This document shows positions 7,876-16,377 of a DNA stretch of 64,000 nt, one piece after another. A model generated the notes under the pieces. The model was not told the DNA's origin. It made no database searches and saw only the letters and a list, made by a program, of their open reading frames with translations. A program made the position numbers and the translations under genes. Within the stretch, counting starts at the first letter, position 1. Each line of letters starts with the position of its first letter. Origin of the DNA: Clostridioides mangenotii TR (GTDB lineage: Bacteria; Bacillota; Clostridia; Peptostreptococcales; Peptostreptococcaceae); the NCBI RefSeq assembly GCF_000498755.1, contig NZ_AXUS01000010.1, forward strand, positions 1-64,000, written 5' to 3'.

Positions 7876-9077
7876 ATCTTCACTGTTAGTTTTTTTATAT
7901 CATTCCACTTATAACCTATAGTATCATATATTTTTTCGGATGAAGTATGAGGCTCAAATACATATGCTTTGTCCCAATTAAAAGGTGTTATATCTTTCAG
8001 GTTGATTTCACCAGTTCTATCATGTGATTGACGTTCAATAGCAAATTCAACAAATTTATCGACAAGTTCTTCAAAATTTTTATCTTCTTTACTTTCCTTA
8101 AATTTAATCAATTCACTAGATTTACTTACCACATTCCACTTATTATTATTTTTTTTTATTTTAAAGTTGATTTTCGAGATACATTCACCATATTTACCTG
8201 GCTGAGTAACTATAACTTTTTCCTTAAGTTTATTTTTATAATCATGTTGATATATTTGTTTATGTGTGTGACCTGCTACAATAACATCTATTCCATTAAC
8301 TTTTTTTGCTAATTCTTGAACTCTATTCCCTGGATATTTATCTGAATCACTCTCTTCACCACTATGAGCAACAGCTACTATTATATCTACATTTTCTTTC
8401 TTCATAACATTTACCCATTTGTTAGCATCTTTAACTAAATCACCCATATACAATGAGCTATTGTAGCCTTGAAAATCTTTTAATCCCTCAGATGTTGGTT
8501 TTATATTTTCATTTCCGATAGTCTCATAGGTTTGACCTACTTCTTGTATAGTAAGTCCCAATATACCTAATTTTAAATTTCCCTCAGATGTAGAGATATT
8601 TTTAATTACGTAAGGAGATACATAATTTTCTCCACTTTCCTTATATGTATTTGCTGATAATAAATCAATATCGTATTTTTTAAAATCAGATACCATATGG
8701 TCTAGTTGTGCTTTATTATTTTCTATAAACTCATGATTTCCAAGTACTACAGCATCATATCCTATTTCCTTCATATCTTTTACTATTGGTGTTTCTAAAT
8801 ACTTTGTATCATATTCGTCGTTACTTTGTTTTGTATCAAAATATTTAGCCATTGATGAACCTGATTTACCAACACTTAGAAAATCTCCAGCATCAACTAA
8901 CAGAGTATTTTTAGATTTAGATTTTTCATTTTTTATATAAGAAGTTAATTCATAAGGCAAATATCCATGTAAATCAGTAGTTGCTAGCATATTTATTTCA
9001 ATACTTTTTGTAGATTTGCACCCAACTATTATTAATATAAAAGCTCCTAAGAGTGCTATTAATATTCTTTTTTTCAT
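7872..9077 (-). CDS. Lipoprotein metallophosphoesterase (5'-nucleotidase/UshA-like)
   Basis: The 401-residue product starts with a lipoprotein signal (MKKRILIALLGAFILIIVGC, lipobox IVGC). It then carries the calcineurin-like metal-binding set in order: TTDLHG, DAGDF, GNHEF, VAHSGEE and AGHTHK. These coordinate the two metals of the phosphoesterase site, so the enzyme should be a surface-anchored nucleotidase or phosphodiesterase. A second, longer paralogue lies at 31031-32869. The longer reading from TTG at 9137 is rejected because that stretch contains a good promoter. The C-terminal tail (FNWDKAYVFEP onward) looks cut short by a frameshift; see the overlapping ORF. Confidence 0.85.
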   Translation of the reverse strand: MKKRILIALLGAFILIIVGCKSTKSIEINMLATTDLHGYLPYELTSYIKNEKSKSKNTLLVDAGDFLSVGKSGSSMAKYFDTKQSNDEYDTKYLETPIVKDMKEIGYDAVVLGNHEFIENNKAQLDHMVSDFKKYDIDLLSANTYKESGENYVSPYVIKNISTSEGNLKLGILGLTIQEVGQTYETIGNENIKPTSEGLKDFQGYNSSLYMGDLVKDANKWVNVMKKENVDIIVAVAHSGEESDSDKYPGNRVQELAKKVNGIDVIVAGHTHKQIYQHDYKNKLKEKVIVTQPGKYGECISKINFKIKKNNNKWNVVSKSSELIKFKESKEDKNFEELVDKFVEFAIERQSHDRTGEINLKDITPFNWDKAYVFEPHTSSEKIYDTIGYKWNDIKKLTVKI

Positions 9078-9108
9078 ATATGTACCATAATATCCCTTTT
9101 TATAGAAA

Positions 9109-9137
9109 ATTGTAGTATAGAAGCCTTTAAAAGTCAA
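9109..9137 (-). promoter_or_regulatory. SigA-type promoter of the metallophosphoesterase gene
   Basis: On the minus strand TTGACT (9132-9137) and TACAAT (9109-9114) are spaced exactly 17 bp. Transcription would begin near 9100, just ahead of the ATG at 9077, which supports that start over the upstream TTG. Confidence 0.65.
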
Positions 9138-9233
9138 ATACCCCTTTTTTATTTTAAAGAATCGAGTGATTTTTTATATACATAAGTTTTTTGGGTATAA
9201 TAACTATAAATAATTCAAAGGATGGGTTAAACT

Positions 9234-11258
9234 ATGAAAAATGAAAATATAAAAAGACAAGCGAATAAATTAATAGATGAAAAATCACCATATCTACTTC
9301 AACATGCGTATAACCCTGTTTACTGGTACCCGTGGGGTGAAGAAGCTTTTAAAAAGGCTAAAGCAGAGGATAAACCTATATTTTTAAGCATAGGGTATTC
9401 TACTTGTCACTGGTGTCATGTAATGGAGAAGGAATCATTTGAAGATGATGAGGTAGCAGAGATATTAAATAGAGAGTATGTTTCTATAAAAGTGGATAGA
9501 GAAGAAAGGCCAGATGTAGATAGTGTATATATGTCTGTTTGCCAGGCTATGACTGGAAGTGGTGGATGGCCGATGACTATCGTTATGACGCCGGATAAAA
9601 AACCTTTCTTTGCAGGTACTTACATTCCTAAACAAAATATGTACGGAAGATTGGGAATCATAGAATTGCTTGGAAAGATATCATATATGTGGGAAAATGA
9701 ACATCATAAGTTACTTAAATCGAGTGATGAGATAGTAGAGCACTTAAAAGGGACTACTAGTAAAAGTCTCGGTAATAGTATGTTGTCTAAAAATTTAATA
9801 GACGATTCATATAAAGTATTTGAAGAAATTTTTGACAGTAAATACGGAGGATTTGGTGAAGCTCCAAAGTTTCCAAGCCCACAGAACCTAATATTTTTGT
9901 TAAAGTACTATAAACTTGAGGGCAATAATAAAGCACTTGAAATAGCTGAAAAAACTCTTCAAGGTATGTACAGGGGCGGTATGTTTGACCATGTCGGATA
10001 TGGTTTCTCTAGATACTCAACTGATGAAAAATGGCTTGCACCTCACTTTGAAAAAATGCTTTATGACAATGCTATGTTAGTTATAGCATATCTAGAGGCA
10101 TATCAAATTACTAAAAATGAGCTTTACAAAGATATTGTGGTTAAGACTTTAAATTACATTGTAAGAGAGATGAGACATAGTGAGGGCGGCTTTTATTCAG
10201 CTCAGGATGCTGACAGTGAAGGAGAAGAGGGTAAGTTTTATACATTTACTTATCCCGAGATTTTAGAAGTGCTTGGAGACGAAGATGGAAAGTACTTTGC
10301 TGAGTACTTTGATATAAGTGTTCAGGGAAACTTTGAAGGTAAAAATATACCAAATCTTATAAAAAATGATAGATTCGAATTTCATGATGATAATATAAAT
10401 TCCATGATAAAGAAAGTATTTGAATACAGACAAAGTAGGATGGAACTTCACAAAGATGATAAAATTTTGACTTCATGGAGTGCTTTAATGTCCGTTGCTA
10501 TGACTAGAGCATATAAAGTTTTAGGTGATGAAAGCTATTTAAGCTATGCAGTTGAAAGTGTTGATTTTATAGAAAAAAATCTGTTCAGAGATGGTAGGTT
10601 GTTAGCTAGATTTAGAGATGGACATTCAGATTATATGGCTTATTTAGATGACTATGCATTTTTAATTTGGTCGTATATTGAGTTATATGAGTCAACTTTT
10701 GAAAAAAGTTACTTGGATAGGGCAGTGAAGTTAAATAAAGATTGTATAGATTTATTTTGGGACAATAAAAATAAAGGATTTTTCTTATATGGAAACGACA
10801 GTGAAGAGCTATTTTTAAGACCTAAAGATCTATACGATGGCGCTATGCCGTCTGGTAATTCTGTAGCATCTCTAAATTTAATTAAATTAAGTAGAATGAT
10901 TACAGATATAGAATTAGAAGAGCTGTCTAAATCGCTTCTGAATCTATATACAGATAGTTTAAGAAGATCTCCTACTGGTTATAGTTTTTACCTGTTGTCT
11001 CTGATGTACGAGCTTTATCCATCTAGAGAGTTGATTGCGGTTCTAAAGGATGGAGACGATATGAAACAGTTACAAGAAGATTTAAAAGAATATTATAGTC
11101 CAAATATTACAGTGATGGTTAAGAAGGTATGGGAAGAAGAAACTGGCTTATTGAAAGAGTACACTCTAAAAAATGATAAATCAACTTACTATATATGTGA
11201 AGGTAAGAGCTGTAATCCGCCATTTAATGAGCATGATTTAATAAAAAAATATTTATAA
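9234..11258 (+). CDS. YyaL-like thioredoxin-domain protein (DUF255, SPATA20 family)
   Basis: The 674-residue product begins with the hallmark [18 protein letters not shown], followed by a thioredoxin-like fold with a redox-type CHWCH motif (near residue 60) and DREERPDVD. The rest is an alpha/alpha barrel related to N-acylglucosamine-2-epimerase-type toroids, with [16 protein letters not shown] and [11 protein letters not shown] motifs. Full length for the family. Cytosolic; the biochemical function of these widespread proteins is not settled. A TATAAT at 9196-9201 lies just upstream. Divergent from the metallophosphoesterase gene, single-gene unit with its own terminator. Confidence 0.92.
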   Translation: MKNENIKRQANKLIDEKSPYLLQHAYNPVYWYPWGEEAFKKAKAEDKPIFLSIGYSTCHWCHVMEKESFEDDEVAEILNREYVSIKVDREERPDVDSVYMSVCQAMTGSGGWPMTIVMTPDKKPFFAGTYIPKQNMYGRLGIIELLGKISYMWENEHHKLLKSSDEIVEHLKGTTSKSLGNSMLSKNLIDDSYKVFEEIFDSKYGGFGEAPKFPSPQNLIFLLKYYKLEGNNKALEIAEKTLQGMYRGGMFDHVGYGFSRYSTDEKWLAPHFEKMLYDNAMLVIAYLEAYQITKNELYKDIVVKTLNYIVREMRHSEGGFYSAQDADSEGEEGKFYTFTYPEILEVLGDEDGKYFAEYFDISVQGNFEGKNIPNLIKNDRFEFHDDNINSMIKKVFEYRQSRMELHKDDKILTSWSALMSVAMTRAYKVLGDESYLSYAVESVDFIEKNLFRDGRLLARFRDGHSDYMAYLDDYAFLIWSYIELYESTFEKSYLDRAVKLNKDCIDLFWDNKNKGFFLYGNDSEELFLRPKDLYDGAMPSGNSVASLNLIKLSRMITDIELEELSKSLLNLYTDSLRRSPTGYSFYLLSLMYELYPSRELIAVLKDGDDMKQLQEDLKEYYSPNITVMVKKVWEEETGLLKEYTLKNDKSTYYICEGKSCNPPFNEHDLIKKYL

Positions 11259-11334
11259 TTATTTGCAAGTTATAGATACTTGTAAAAATTATTAAGAGTA
11301 TACATCGTTATTGAATTCATTACTTCTGTATATA

Positions 11335-11376
11335 AAAATAGGAATGACATCTTTTCGATTCATTCCTATTTTGGTA
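11335..11376 (+). terminator. Rho-independent terminator
   Basis: AAAATAGGAATGA pairs with TCATTCCTATTTT around a 12-base loop. Confidence 0.8.
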
Positions 11377-11471
11377 TTAAGTATATTTATTTTTTCTAAA
11401 GCTTGATAAACCAATGTAAAAAACGTAGAATAAATAGATGTAAGATAGATTATAAAACTAAAGGTGTGTTA

Positions 11472-12011
11472 ATGATGATAAAGGAAGTAATTGTAGTAGA
11501 AGGGCGAGATGACGTTACAGCAGTTAAAAGAGCTTTAGATGCAGAACTTATAACTACAGGTGGGTTTGGGTTTCCAAAGGGCGTTATGGAGAGGATTAAA
11601 GCGGCCCAAGAGAGAAGGGGCGTAATTATATTTACAGATCCAGATTTTGCGGGAGAAAAAATTAGAAAGAAAATTGCAAATGAGGTTCCTGGATGTAAAC
11701 ATGCGTTTTTACCAAGGGAAGAAGCAAAGAAAAATGGAGATATAGGAATTGAGAATGCAACTCCAGAAAGTATAATAGCTGCACTAAAAAAAGTGAGAAC
11801 GGAAATAGAAGGAAATAGAAGCGAGTTTGACAGAGTTGATCTAGTTAGAAATGGACTTATAGGAAATGAAGAAGCTTCTATAAGAAGAGATCATATAGGC
11901 AATATACTTGGAATTGGATATGGAAATGCAAAGCAGTTTTTGAACAGACTTAATAACTACGGTGTTTCAAGAGAAGAATTTGTAAATGCTGTTGAAGAGA
12001 TAGATAAATAA
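11472..12011 (+). CDS. rnmV: Ribonuclease M5
   Basis: The 179-residue Toprim nuclease matures 5S rRNA precursors. The Toprim motifs are visible: VVEGRDD near the start (catalytic Glu) and IFTDPDFAGEKIR (DxD-type metal site), and the length matches the family. The upstream in-frame ATG at 11403 is rejected because AAAGGTGTG lies just before the ATGATG at 11472 and homologues begin at MIKEVIVVEG. It sits 37 bases ahead of ksgA, the same pair as in Bacillus, so the two rRNA maturation genes are probably co-transcribed. Confidence 0.95.
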   Translation: MMIKEVIVVEGRDDVTAVKRALDAELITTGGFGFPKGVMERIKAAQERRGVIIFTDPDFAGEKIRKKIANEVPGCKHAFLPREEAKKNGDIGIENATPESIIAALKKVRTEIEGNRSEFDRVDLVRNGLIGNEEASIRRDHIGNILGIGYGNAKQFLNRLNNYGVSREEFVNAVEEIDK

Positions 12012-12048
12012 TATAAATATAAGAATAGTTTATAAAAGGGAGGCATAT

Positions 12049-12918
12049 ATGGATAGACTTTCATCTCATATAGAGACAAAAAAGATAGTAGACAAATATA
12101 AATTTAAATTTTCGAAGTCGTTAGGTCAAAATTTCTTGATAGATGATAACATAGTTGAAAGCATTGTAGACGGTGCGGATGTAAAGAGCGAAGACTACAT
12201 CGTTGAAGTTGGGCCTGGAATAGGAACATTAACTCGTGAAATGGGAAAAATAGCTAAAAAGGTAGTGGCTATTGAAATAGATAGGAAATTAATTCCTATA
12301 CTAAAAGACACTCTTTCAGATTTAAATAATGTAGAGGTTGTAAATCAAGATATACTAAAGGCAGATATTCATAATTTAATAAAAGACAAATTAGATGGAG
12401 GACCTATAAAGCTTGTAGCAAACTTACCTTACTACATAACGACTCCAATAGTTATGAAATTTTTAGAAGAGCATGTTCCAGTGACTGATATAGTTGTAAT
12501 GGTTCAAAAAGAAGTAGCAGATAGAATGAATGCAGTTCCAGGGACTAAAGACTATGGAGCACTTTCTGTAGCAGTACAGTACTACTGTGATACTGATATA
12601 GTGGCAAAAGTTCCTAGACACATGTTTGTGCCTCAGCCAAATGTCGATTCAGTAGTTATAGGGCTTAGAGTTAGATCTAATAAAAAGTACATTGTCGACA
12701 GTGAAGAAATTTTCTTTAAAACTGTAAAAGCATCATTTGGGCAGAGGAGAAAAACTCTACTAAATTCGCTTAGCGGACTTGGAATGTTCGACAAAGAGGG
12801 GTTAAAAGAAATTTTAAAGGAAGCCAATATAGATGAAAAAAGAAGAGGAGAAACTCTGAGTGTGGACGAGTTTGCAAATCTTTCTAATATAGTAAATGCA
12901 AGATGTATAAACAGTTAA
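12049..12918 (+). CDS. ksgA: 16S rRNA (adenine1518-N6/adenine1519-N6)-dimethyltransferase
   Basis: The 289-residue product methylates the two adjacent adenines in the 3'-terminal hairpin of 16S rRNA. Motifs: KSLGQNFLIDDN at the start, SAM-binding VEVGPGIGTLT (near residue 51), EIDRKL, and the catalytic NLPYYITTP. An AGGGAGGC site precedes the ATG. The last codons are unusual in that a 39-bp piece of the 3' end (12859-12897) is repeated perfectly at 16248-16286, followed there by a different tail (VNSKVSSK) and a strong terminator. The present tail, VNARCINS, may have replaced the original one. Confidence 0.96.
   Translation: MDRLSSHIETKKIVDKYKFKFSKSLGQNFLIDDNIVESIVDGADVKSEDYIVEVGPGIGTLTREMGKIAKKVVAIEIDRKLIPILKDTLSDLNNVEVVNQDILKADIHNLIKDKLDGGPIKLVANLPYYITTPIVMKFLEEHVPVTDIVVMVQKEVADRMNAVPGTKDYGALSVAVQYYCDTDIVAKVPRHMFVPQPNVDSVVIGLRVRSNKKYIVDSEEIFFKTVKASFGQRRKTLLNSLSGLGMFDKEGLKEILKEANIDEKRRGETLSVDEFANLSNIVNARCINS
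12859..12897 (+). repeat. 39-bp direct repeat, left copy (inside the ksgA 3' end)
   Basis: These 39 bases, beginning AGTGTGGACGAG and ending ATAGTAAAT, recur without mismatch at 16248-16286 in the same orientation. They encode SVDEFANLSNIVN in ksgA and would do so in the second copy. Confidence 0.97.
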
Positions 12919-12931
12919 ATAATGTTTATAT

Positions 12932-12978
12932 ATAGATTTGCCATCATAAGGTATTTATTGGTGGCAAATCTATTTATA
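12932..12978 (+). terminator. Weak Rho-independent terminator after ksgA
   Basis: ATAGATTTGCCA pairs perfectly with TGGCAAATCTAT; only a short T tract follows. Confidence 0.6.
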
Positions 12979-13019
12979 TGCTATCGAAAATCTTCGTTAC
13001 AAAAAGGACTAGAGAAAAT

Positions 13020-13088
13020 ATGGATATATTTGATAAAAAGGGAATTAAACCAATGTTAATAGCAGGAAGTATTACACATTCTAATTAA
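13020..13088 (+). pseudogene. 5' remnant of an ATP-dependent DNA ligase gene
   Basis: A 22-codon frame with a usable ribosome site reads MDIFDKKGIKPMLIAGS before an early stop. Clostridial ATP-dependent DNA ligases start in this style (IFD..NIKPMLI). A matching 3' remnant lies at 13601-13699. Short, so the match rests on the two pieces together. Confidence 0.45.
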
Positions 13089-13130
13089 AAAGCCAATTTC
13101 TAGATTATTTATAGAAATTGGCTTTTTAAT
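13087..13130. terminator. Bidirectional terminator
   Basis: AAAAAGCCAATTTCTA pairs with TAGAAATTGGCTTTTT, with T runs on both strands. It lies at the end of the minus-strand DUF3955 gene. Confidence 0.85.
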
Positions 13131-13132
13131 TT

Positions 13133-13342
13133 TTAATTAGTTTTTTTATACCTAGAGGTAATAGCGGTAATAACCAATGAAACAATACCACTTACAATCA
13201 ATAAGAATCCTATTGGAATTAAGGGGAATGGTTCAACTAAAGCCCCATCTGGTGCAACACTTGAACCTATTACATTAAATAATATGAAACATAGAAAACC
13301 TAAAATTATTGGTGTAGATGCTAGTAGATACTTTTTCTTCAT
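13133..13342 (-). CDS. DUF3955 small membrane protein
   Basis: The 69-residue product has two predicted membrane helices (YLLASTPIILGFLCFILFNVIG and IPIGFLLIVSGIVSLVITAI) joined by a loop VAPDGALVEPFPL that is typical of DUF3955. Start chosen at MKKKYLL because AAAGGAGTG precedes it; the ORF opens 10 codons earlier without a site. Function unknown. It sits inside the segment bracketed by the ksgA repeats, between the two ligase remnants and on the opposite strand. Confidence 0.75.
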   Translation of the reverse strand: MKKKYLLASTPIILGFLCFILFNVIGSSVAPDGALVEPFPLIPIGFLLIVSGIVSLVITAITSRYKKTN

Positions 13343-13556
13343 TTTGTACACTCCTTTAATAAATATAATCATTTCTTCTCTTTATATTTTAATATGTCTC
13401 CTGGTTGACACTCCAGGGCTTATATTGACATATTGTACCTTTTATTAATATGATCATTCAACTTTCTAAATATTTTATGTTTTTCATTTTCTATTAATAT
13501 ATTTTAACCCCCTTGCTTGTTTATCATAAACATATAATAACATGCTATTTAATAAA

Positions 13557-13599
13557 ATTCAATATATATTTATTGATATTCGATAAAAATATATTGAAT
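13557..13599. repeat. Inverted repeat, 11-bp perfect arms
   Basis: ATTCAATATAT (13557-13567) and ATATATTGAAT (13589-13599) flank a 21-base AT-rich centre that contains a partly complementary TTGATATTCGATAA. It lies just ahead of the ligase 3' remnant. It could be an operator or an old element end; nothing decides between them. Confidence 0.5.
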
Positions 13600-13600
13600 T

Positions 13601-13699
13601 ATGATGTTAAGATACATGCCAAACGATAGAGGTTCATTAAGACAACCAGCTTTAAAAGGTATTAGAGAAGATAAATCACCTGATTTGTTGAGTGTATAG
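13601..13699 (+). pseudogene. 3' remnant of an ATP-dependent DNA ligase gene
   Basis: A 32-codon frame reads RYMPNDRGSLRQPALKGI, then REDKSPDLLSV and stop. The C-terminus of bacterial ATP-dependent DNA ligases has the form ...GSLRQPVFKG.R.DK.P.EC. The body of the gene (about 280 codons) is missing and a minus-strand DUF3955 gene now lies between the two ends. Confidence 0.6.
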
Positions 13700-13707
13700 A
13701 ATTAAGA

Positions 13708-13731
13708 AGACCTGAAAACTAAAACAGGTCT
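13708..13731 (+). terminator. Hairpin after the ligase remnant
   Basis: AGACCTG pairs with CAGGTCT around 10 bases; there is no T tract, so terminator activity is uncertain. Confidence 0.35.
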
Positions 13732-13818
13732 AATAAAGGTATAATTTAATTAACTTAAAAGAGTTCATGCTTTATGTTTAATAAAAAATGAAGAGAAAAA
13801 TTAATCTAGTTTTACTGC

Positions 13819-13852
13819 AAAACTACCTTCTTAATTTTAAGTAGTTTTTATG
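13819..13852 (+). terminator. Possible terminator hairpin
   Basis: AAAACTAC / GTAGTTTT with a 14-base loop, followed by TTATG. Confidence 0.45.
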
Positions 13853-14134
13853 TAAAAGATAATGAACTTTGAACTTTAATTAAACTTTCATAAAAATAGA
13901 GTGATCTAAATAAATAGATTTCCCCTAAGTCCACTTTAATCGATTACGCTTAACGTTTATCACATCTTAAAACAAGTTTAAGAACGCTACGCTTGTAATT
14001 CACTTAGCGACAGCTCTACGGGCTGACATTTATACTAGAGTCTAAGTATCATAATTGAAATACAAGATATTAAGGATATATGCTTAAAAGTGTTGTATAA
14101 TTTAATCATTGAATAAAAATAAGGAGGCCGTTTT
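13853..14134 (+). other. Leader region of the LRR/CWB2 gene, partly structured
   Basis: No gene is seen. Within 13999-14045 nested complements occur: ACTTAG with CTAAGT, and CAGC with GCTG across TCTACGG. A TATAAT at 14096-14101 is the best promoter -10 candidate, giving a short untranslated leader before the AAGGAGG site. The folded part lies upstream of that promoter, so it would be transcribed only from an earlier start. No known riboswitch class is recognised. Confidence 0.4.
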
Positions 14135-16210
14135 ATGCGACATTATAAAAGATTGTTATTACTATCAAAATCAACAAAGAGTCTAGTATCAGCAGCAATT
14201 ACATTAACATTTTTGTTTATAGTTCCTATTATGAGTACTGCTTTTGCATATGATAATTTAGAAATTATTGATAAAACATCGATGAAAGAAGTAAAGGATT
14301 CAAATTCATCTTATGAGGTAAATAAGGTATTAGAAGAAAAGCAAATTTCAGAGAATGAAGGTGTTTTATTTAAAGATGCGTTTGAAGATAAAAATTTTAA
14401 ATCATATATAAAGACGCAAATTATAAAGGATACTAATATTGATGAAGATGAATATAAAATAACATCTGAAACTTTTAAAAATGTTGACACATTAAATTTG
14501 AACAATGAAGGAATTAAAAGCTTAAAAGGAGTCGAGTATTTTGAATCATTAATAACTTTAGACTGCTCTAAAAATTCTTTAGAATCTCTGGATCTATCCA
14601 AAAATAAAAATTTATTGAAGCTGGTATGCAATGATAATAATTTGAGTTCATTAAATCTATATAAAAATAATAGTTTGGATTATGTATTATGTACTAATAA
14701 TTCTATATCTAAATTAGTATTGCCAGGAAAAGTTGAGTTAGAAGAGTTAAATTGTTCTAATAATTATTTAAGTAAACTAGAACTTCCTAAGAGTTCAAAT
14801 ATTAGGAAGTTGGATTGTACATACAATAATTTTACATCATTAGTGTTACCAGAGTCAAACATTGAAGAATTATATTGCGGTAATAATAATCTAACTAATT
14901 TGGATGTTTCTAGGGATGTTGATCTGAAGAAATTGTATTGTAGTTTTAATAAGTTAGATAACATAAATTTATCAAAAAATATAAAATTATCTGAAGCTGA
15001 TTTAGGAACACAAAGTACTGAATACAATTTAATTAGACACAATAGTCAATACTCAATTAATGTTGGTAAAAATATTAACGGTAACAATTTTAAATCAAGT
15101 GTTAAAGTTTCAAGGCCTATATATGGGCAATATACGCCAGATGGATATATCGATTTAGGATATGTTATATTATTTGATGATGAGGACTATGCATTACATG
15201 ATGCTAAATTCAACAGAATATTCAAAATTAATGATAAAGACTTTGAAATGTCTATAGTAGCAAAATTAAAAAAAGCACAAAAAGAAGAACCAGTTAAAGA
15301 AATTACGAAAATTGAGTATCTTACGGGCAAAGATAGATATGATACAGCTGTTAAAATAAGTCAAAATGCATTTACGTCAGCAAATAATATAATATTAGTA
15401 AATGACTCATCACTACCAGATGCATTATCAGTAACACCATATGCAAAAGTGAAAAATGCTCCTATATTATTAACGCAAAGCAACAAATTAAATGATCAGA
15501 CAAGGAAAGAAATAGAGAGGCTTAAAGCAAAAAATGTATATATAATAGGTGGAGAGAACTCAGTAAATAAGGGTGTAAAAAATGATTTAGATTTTAGAGG
15601 TTATTCAGTTGAAAGAATATCAGGTGAAGATAGATATGCGACATCTTTAAAAGTAGCAAAAGAATTAGATAAAATATCTAACATATCAGAGATATCGTTA
15701 GTTAATGGTGAAAAGGGTTTAGCAGATGCTGTAAGTATTGGAGCTATATCGGCACAAAATGGAATGCCTATCATCTTAACAAATCCAACTGATAATATGG
15801 TTAATATAATTGAACTAGTTAAAACTGAAAATATTATTAAAGCATATGTAGTTGGTGGAGATAGATGGTTTCCTAATGATATAGCTAATAAATTACCAGA
15901 AATCGAAAAGATATCAGGAATAGATAGAAATATAACAAATTTAAAAGTTATAAATAGATTCTATAAAGACTCAACATTAAATAATCTTTATGTATCAAAA
16001 AATGGGATGGGAAATCAAGAAAATCTTATCGATGCCCTTTCAGTAGGCGTAGTAGCAAGTAAGAATCAGTCACCTGTTATGCTAGTGGGTAACTCACTTA
16101 ATATCAGTCAAAAACTGTTAATAGGAAATAAAAAATTTAAAGTAATCACTCAAGTAGGCGGTAAAGGAAATGAAAATGCATTTAACGAATTAAAGGAATT
16201 GTTGATTTAA
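14135..16210 (+). CDS. Secreted leucine-rich-repeat protein with CWB2 wall-anchoring repeats
   Basis: The 691-residue product has a long signal peptide (about 38 residues, cleavage near STAFAYD). Residues about 120-300 form leucine-rich repeats with a Cys/Asn-rich pattern (LDCSKNSLESLDLSKN, LYCSFNKLDNINLSKN), like internalin-type adhesion domains. Three CWB2 repeats (PF04122) occupy about residues 395-690, with GKDRYDTAVKI, GEDRYATSLKVA and a degenerate GIDRNITNLKV. The predicted role is a surface adhesin held in the wall by CWB2. Preceded by AAGGAGGCC. It is the main gene of the segment bracketed by the 39-bp ksgA repeats, so it is probably acquired or relocated. Confidence 0.85.
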   Translation: MRHYKRLLLLSKSTKSLVSAAITLTFLFIVPIMSTAFAYDNLEIIDKTSMKEVKDSNSSYEVNKVLEEKQISENEGVLFKDAFEDKNFKSYIKTQIIKDTNIDEDEYKITSETFKNVDTLNLNNEGIKSLKGVEYFESLITLDCSKNSLESLDLSKNKNLLKLVCNDNNLSSLNLYKNNSLDYVLCTNNSISKLVLPGKVELEELNCSNNYLSKLELPKSSNIRKLDCTYNNFTSLVLPESNIEELYCGNNNLTNLDVSRDVDLKKLYCSFNKLDNINLSKNIKLSEADLGTQSTEYNLIRHNSQYSINVGKNINGNNFKSSVKVSRPIYGQYTPDGYIDLGYVILFDDEDYALHDAKFNRIFKINDKDFEMSIVAKLKKAQKEEPVKEITKIEYLTGKDRYDTAVKISQNAFTSANNIILVNDSSLPDALSVTPYAKVKNAPILLTQSNKLNDQTRKEIERLKAKNVYIIGGENSVNKGVKNDLDFRGYSVERISGEDRYATSLKVAKELDKISNISEISLVNGEKGLADAVSIGAISAQNGMPIILTNPTDNMVNIIELVKTENIIKAYVVGGDRWFPNDIANKLPEIEKISGIDRNITNLKVINRFYKDSTLNNLYVSKNGMGNQENLIDALSVGVVASKNQSPVMLVGNSLNISQKLLIGNKKFKVITQVGGKGNENAFNELKELLI

Positions 16211-16247
16211 CATATATCGAAACAATTATAGATTGCAAAATATACTT

Positions 16248-16286
16248 AGTGTGGACGAGTTTGCAAATCTTTCTAATATAGTAAAT
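16248..16286 (+). repeat. 39-bp direct repeat, right copy (orphan ksgA 3' end)
   Basis: Identical to 12859-12897. The open frame continues to 16307 as SVDEFANLSNIVNSKVSSK and a stop, directly followed by a strong terminator, which is what a natural ksgA end would look like. No ribosome site or start; it is a gene fragment. Confidence 0.97.
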
Positions 16287-16289
16287 TCA

Positions 16290-16330
16290 AAAGTATCTTC
16301 AAAATAGAAGGTACTTTTTTTTTTTTTTCT
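16290..16330 (+). terminator. Strong Rho-independent terminator after the orphan ksgA tail
   Basis: AAAGTATCTTC / GAAGGTACTTT, loop of 6, followed by a run of more than ten T. Probably the original ksgA terminator. Confidence 0.85.
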
Positions 16331-16377
16331 TTGCAATCATATATTATTTAGAGAAATTATGTTAAGGGGGGATCGAA

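Noticed and set aside
9078-9137. 20-residue N-terminal extension of the metallophosphoesterase from TTG
   Set aside because: The stretch contains a TTGACT-17-TACAAT promoter, and the signal peptide begins at the internal ATG.
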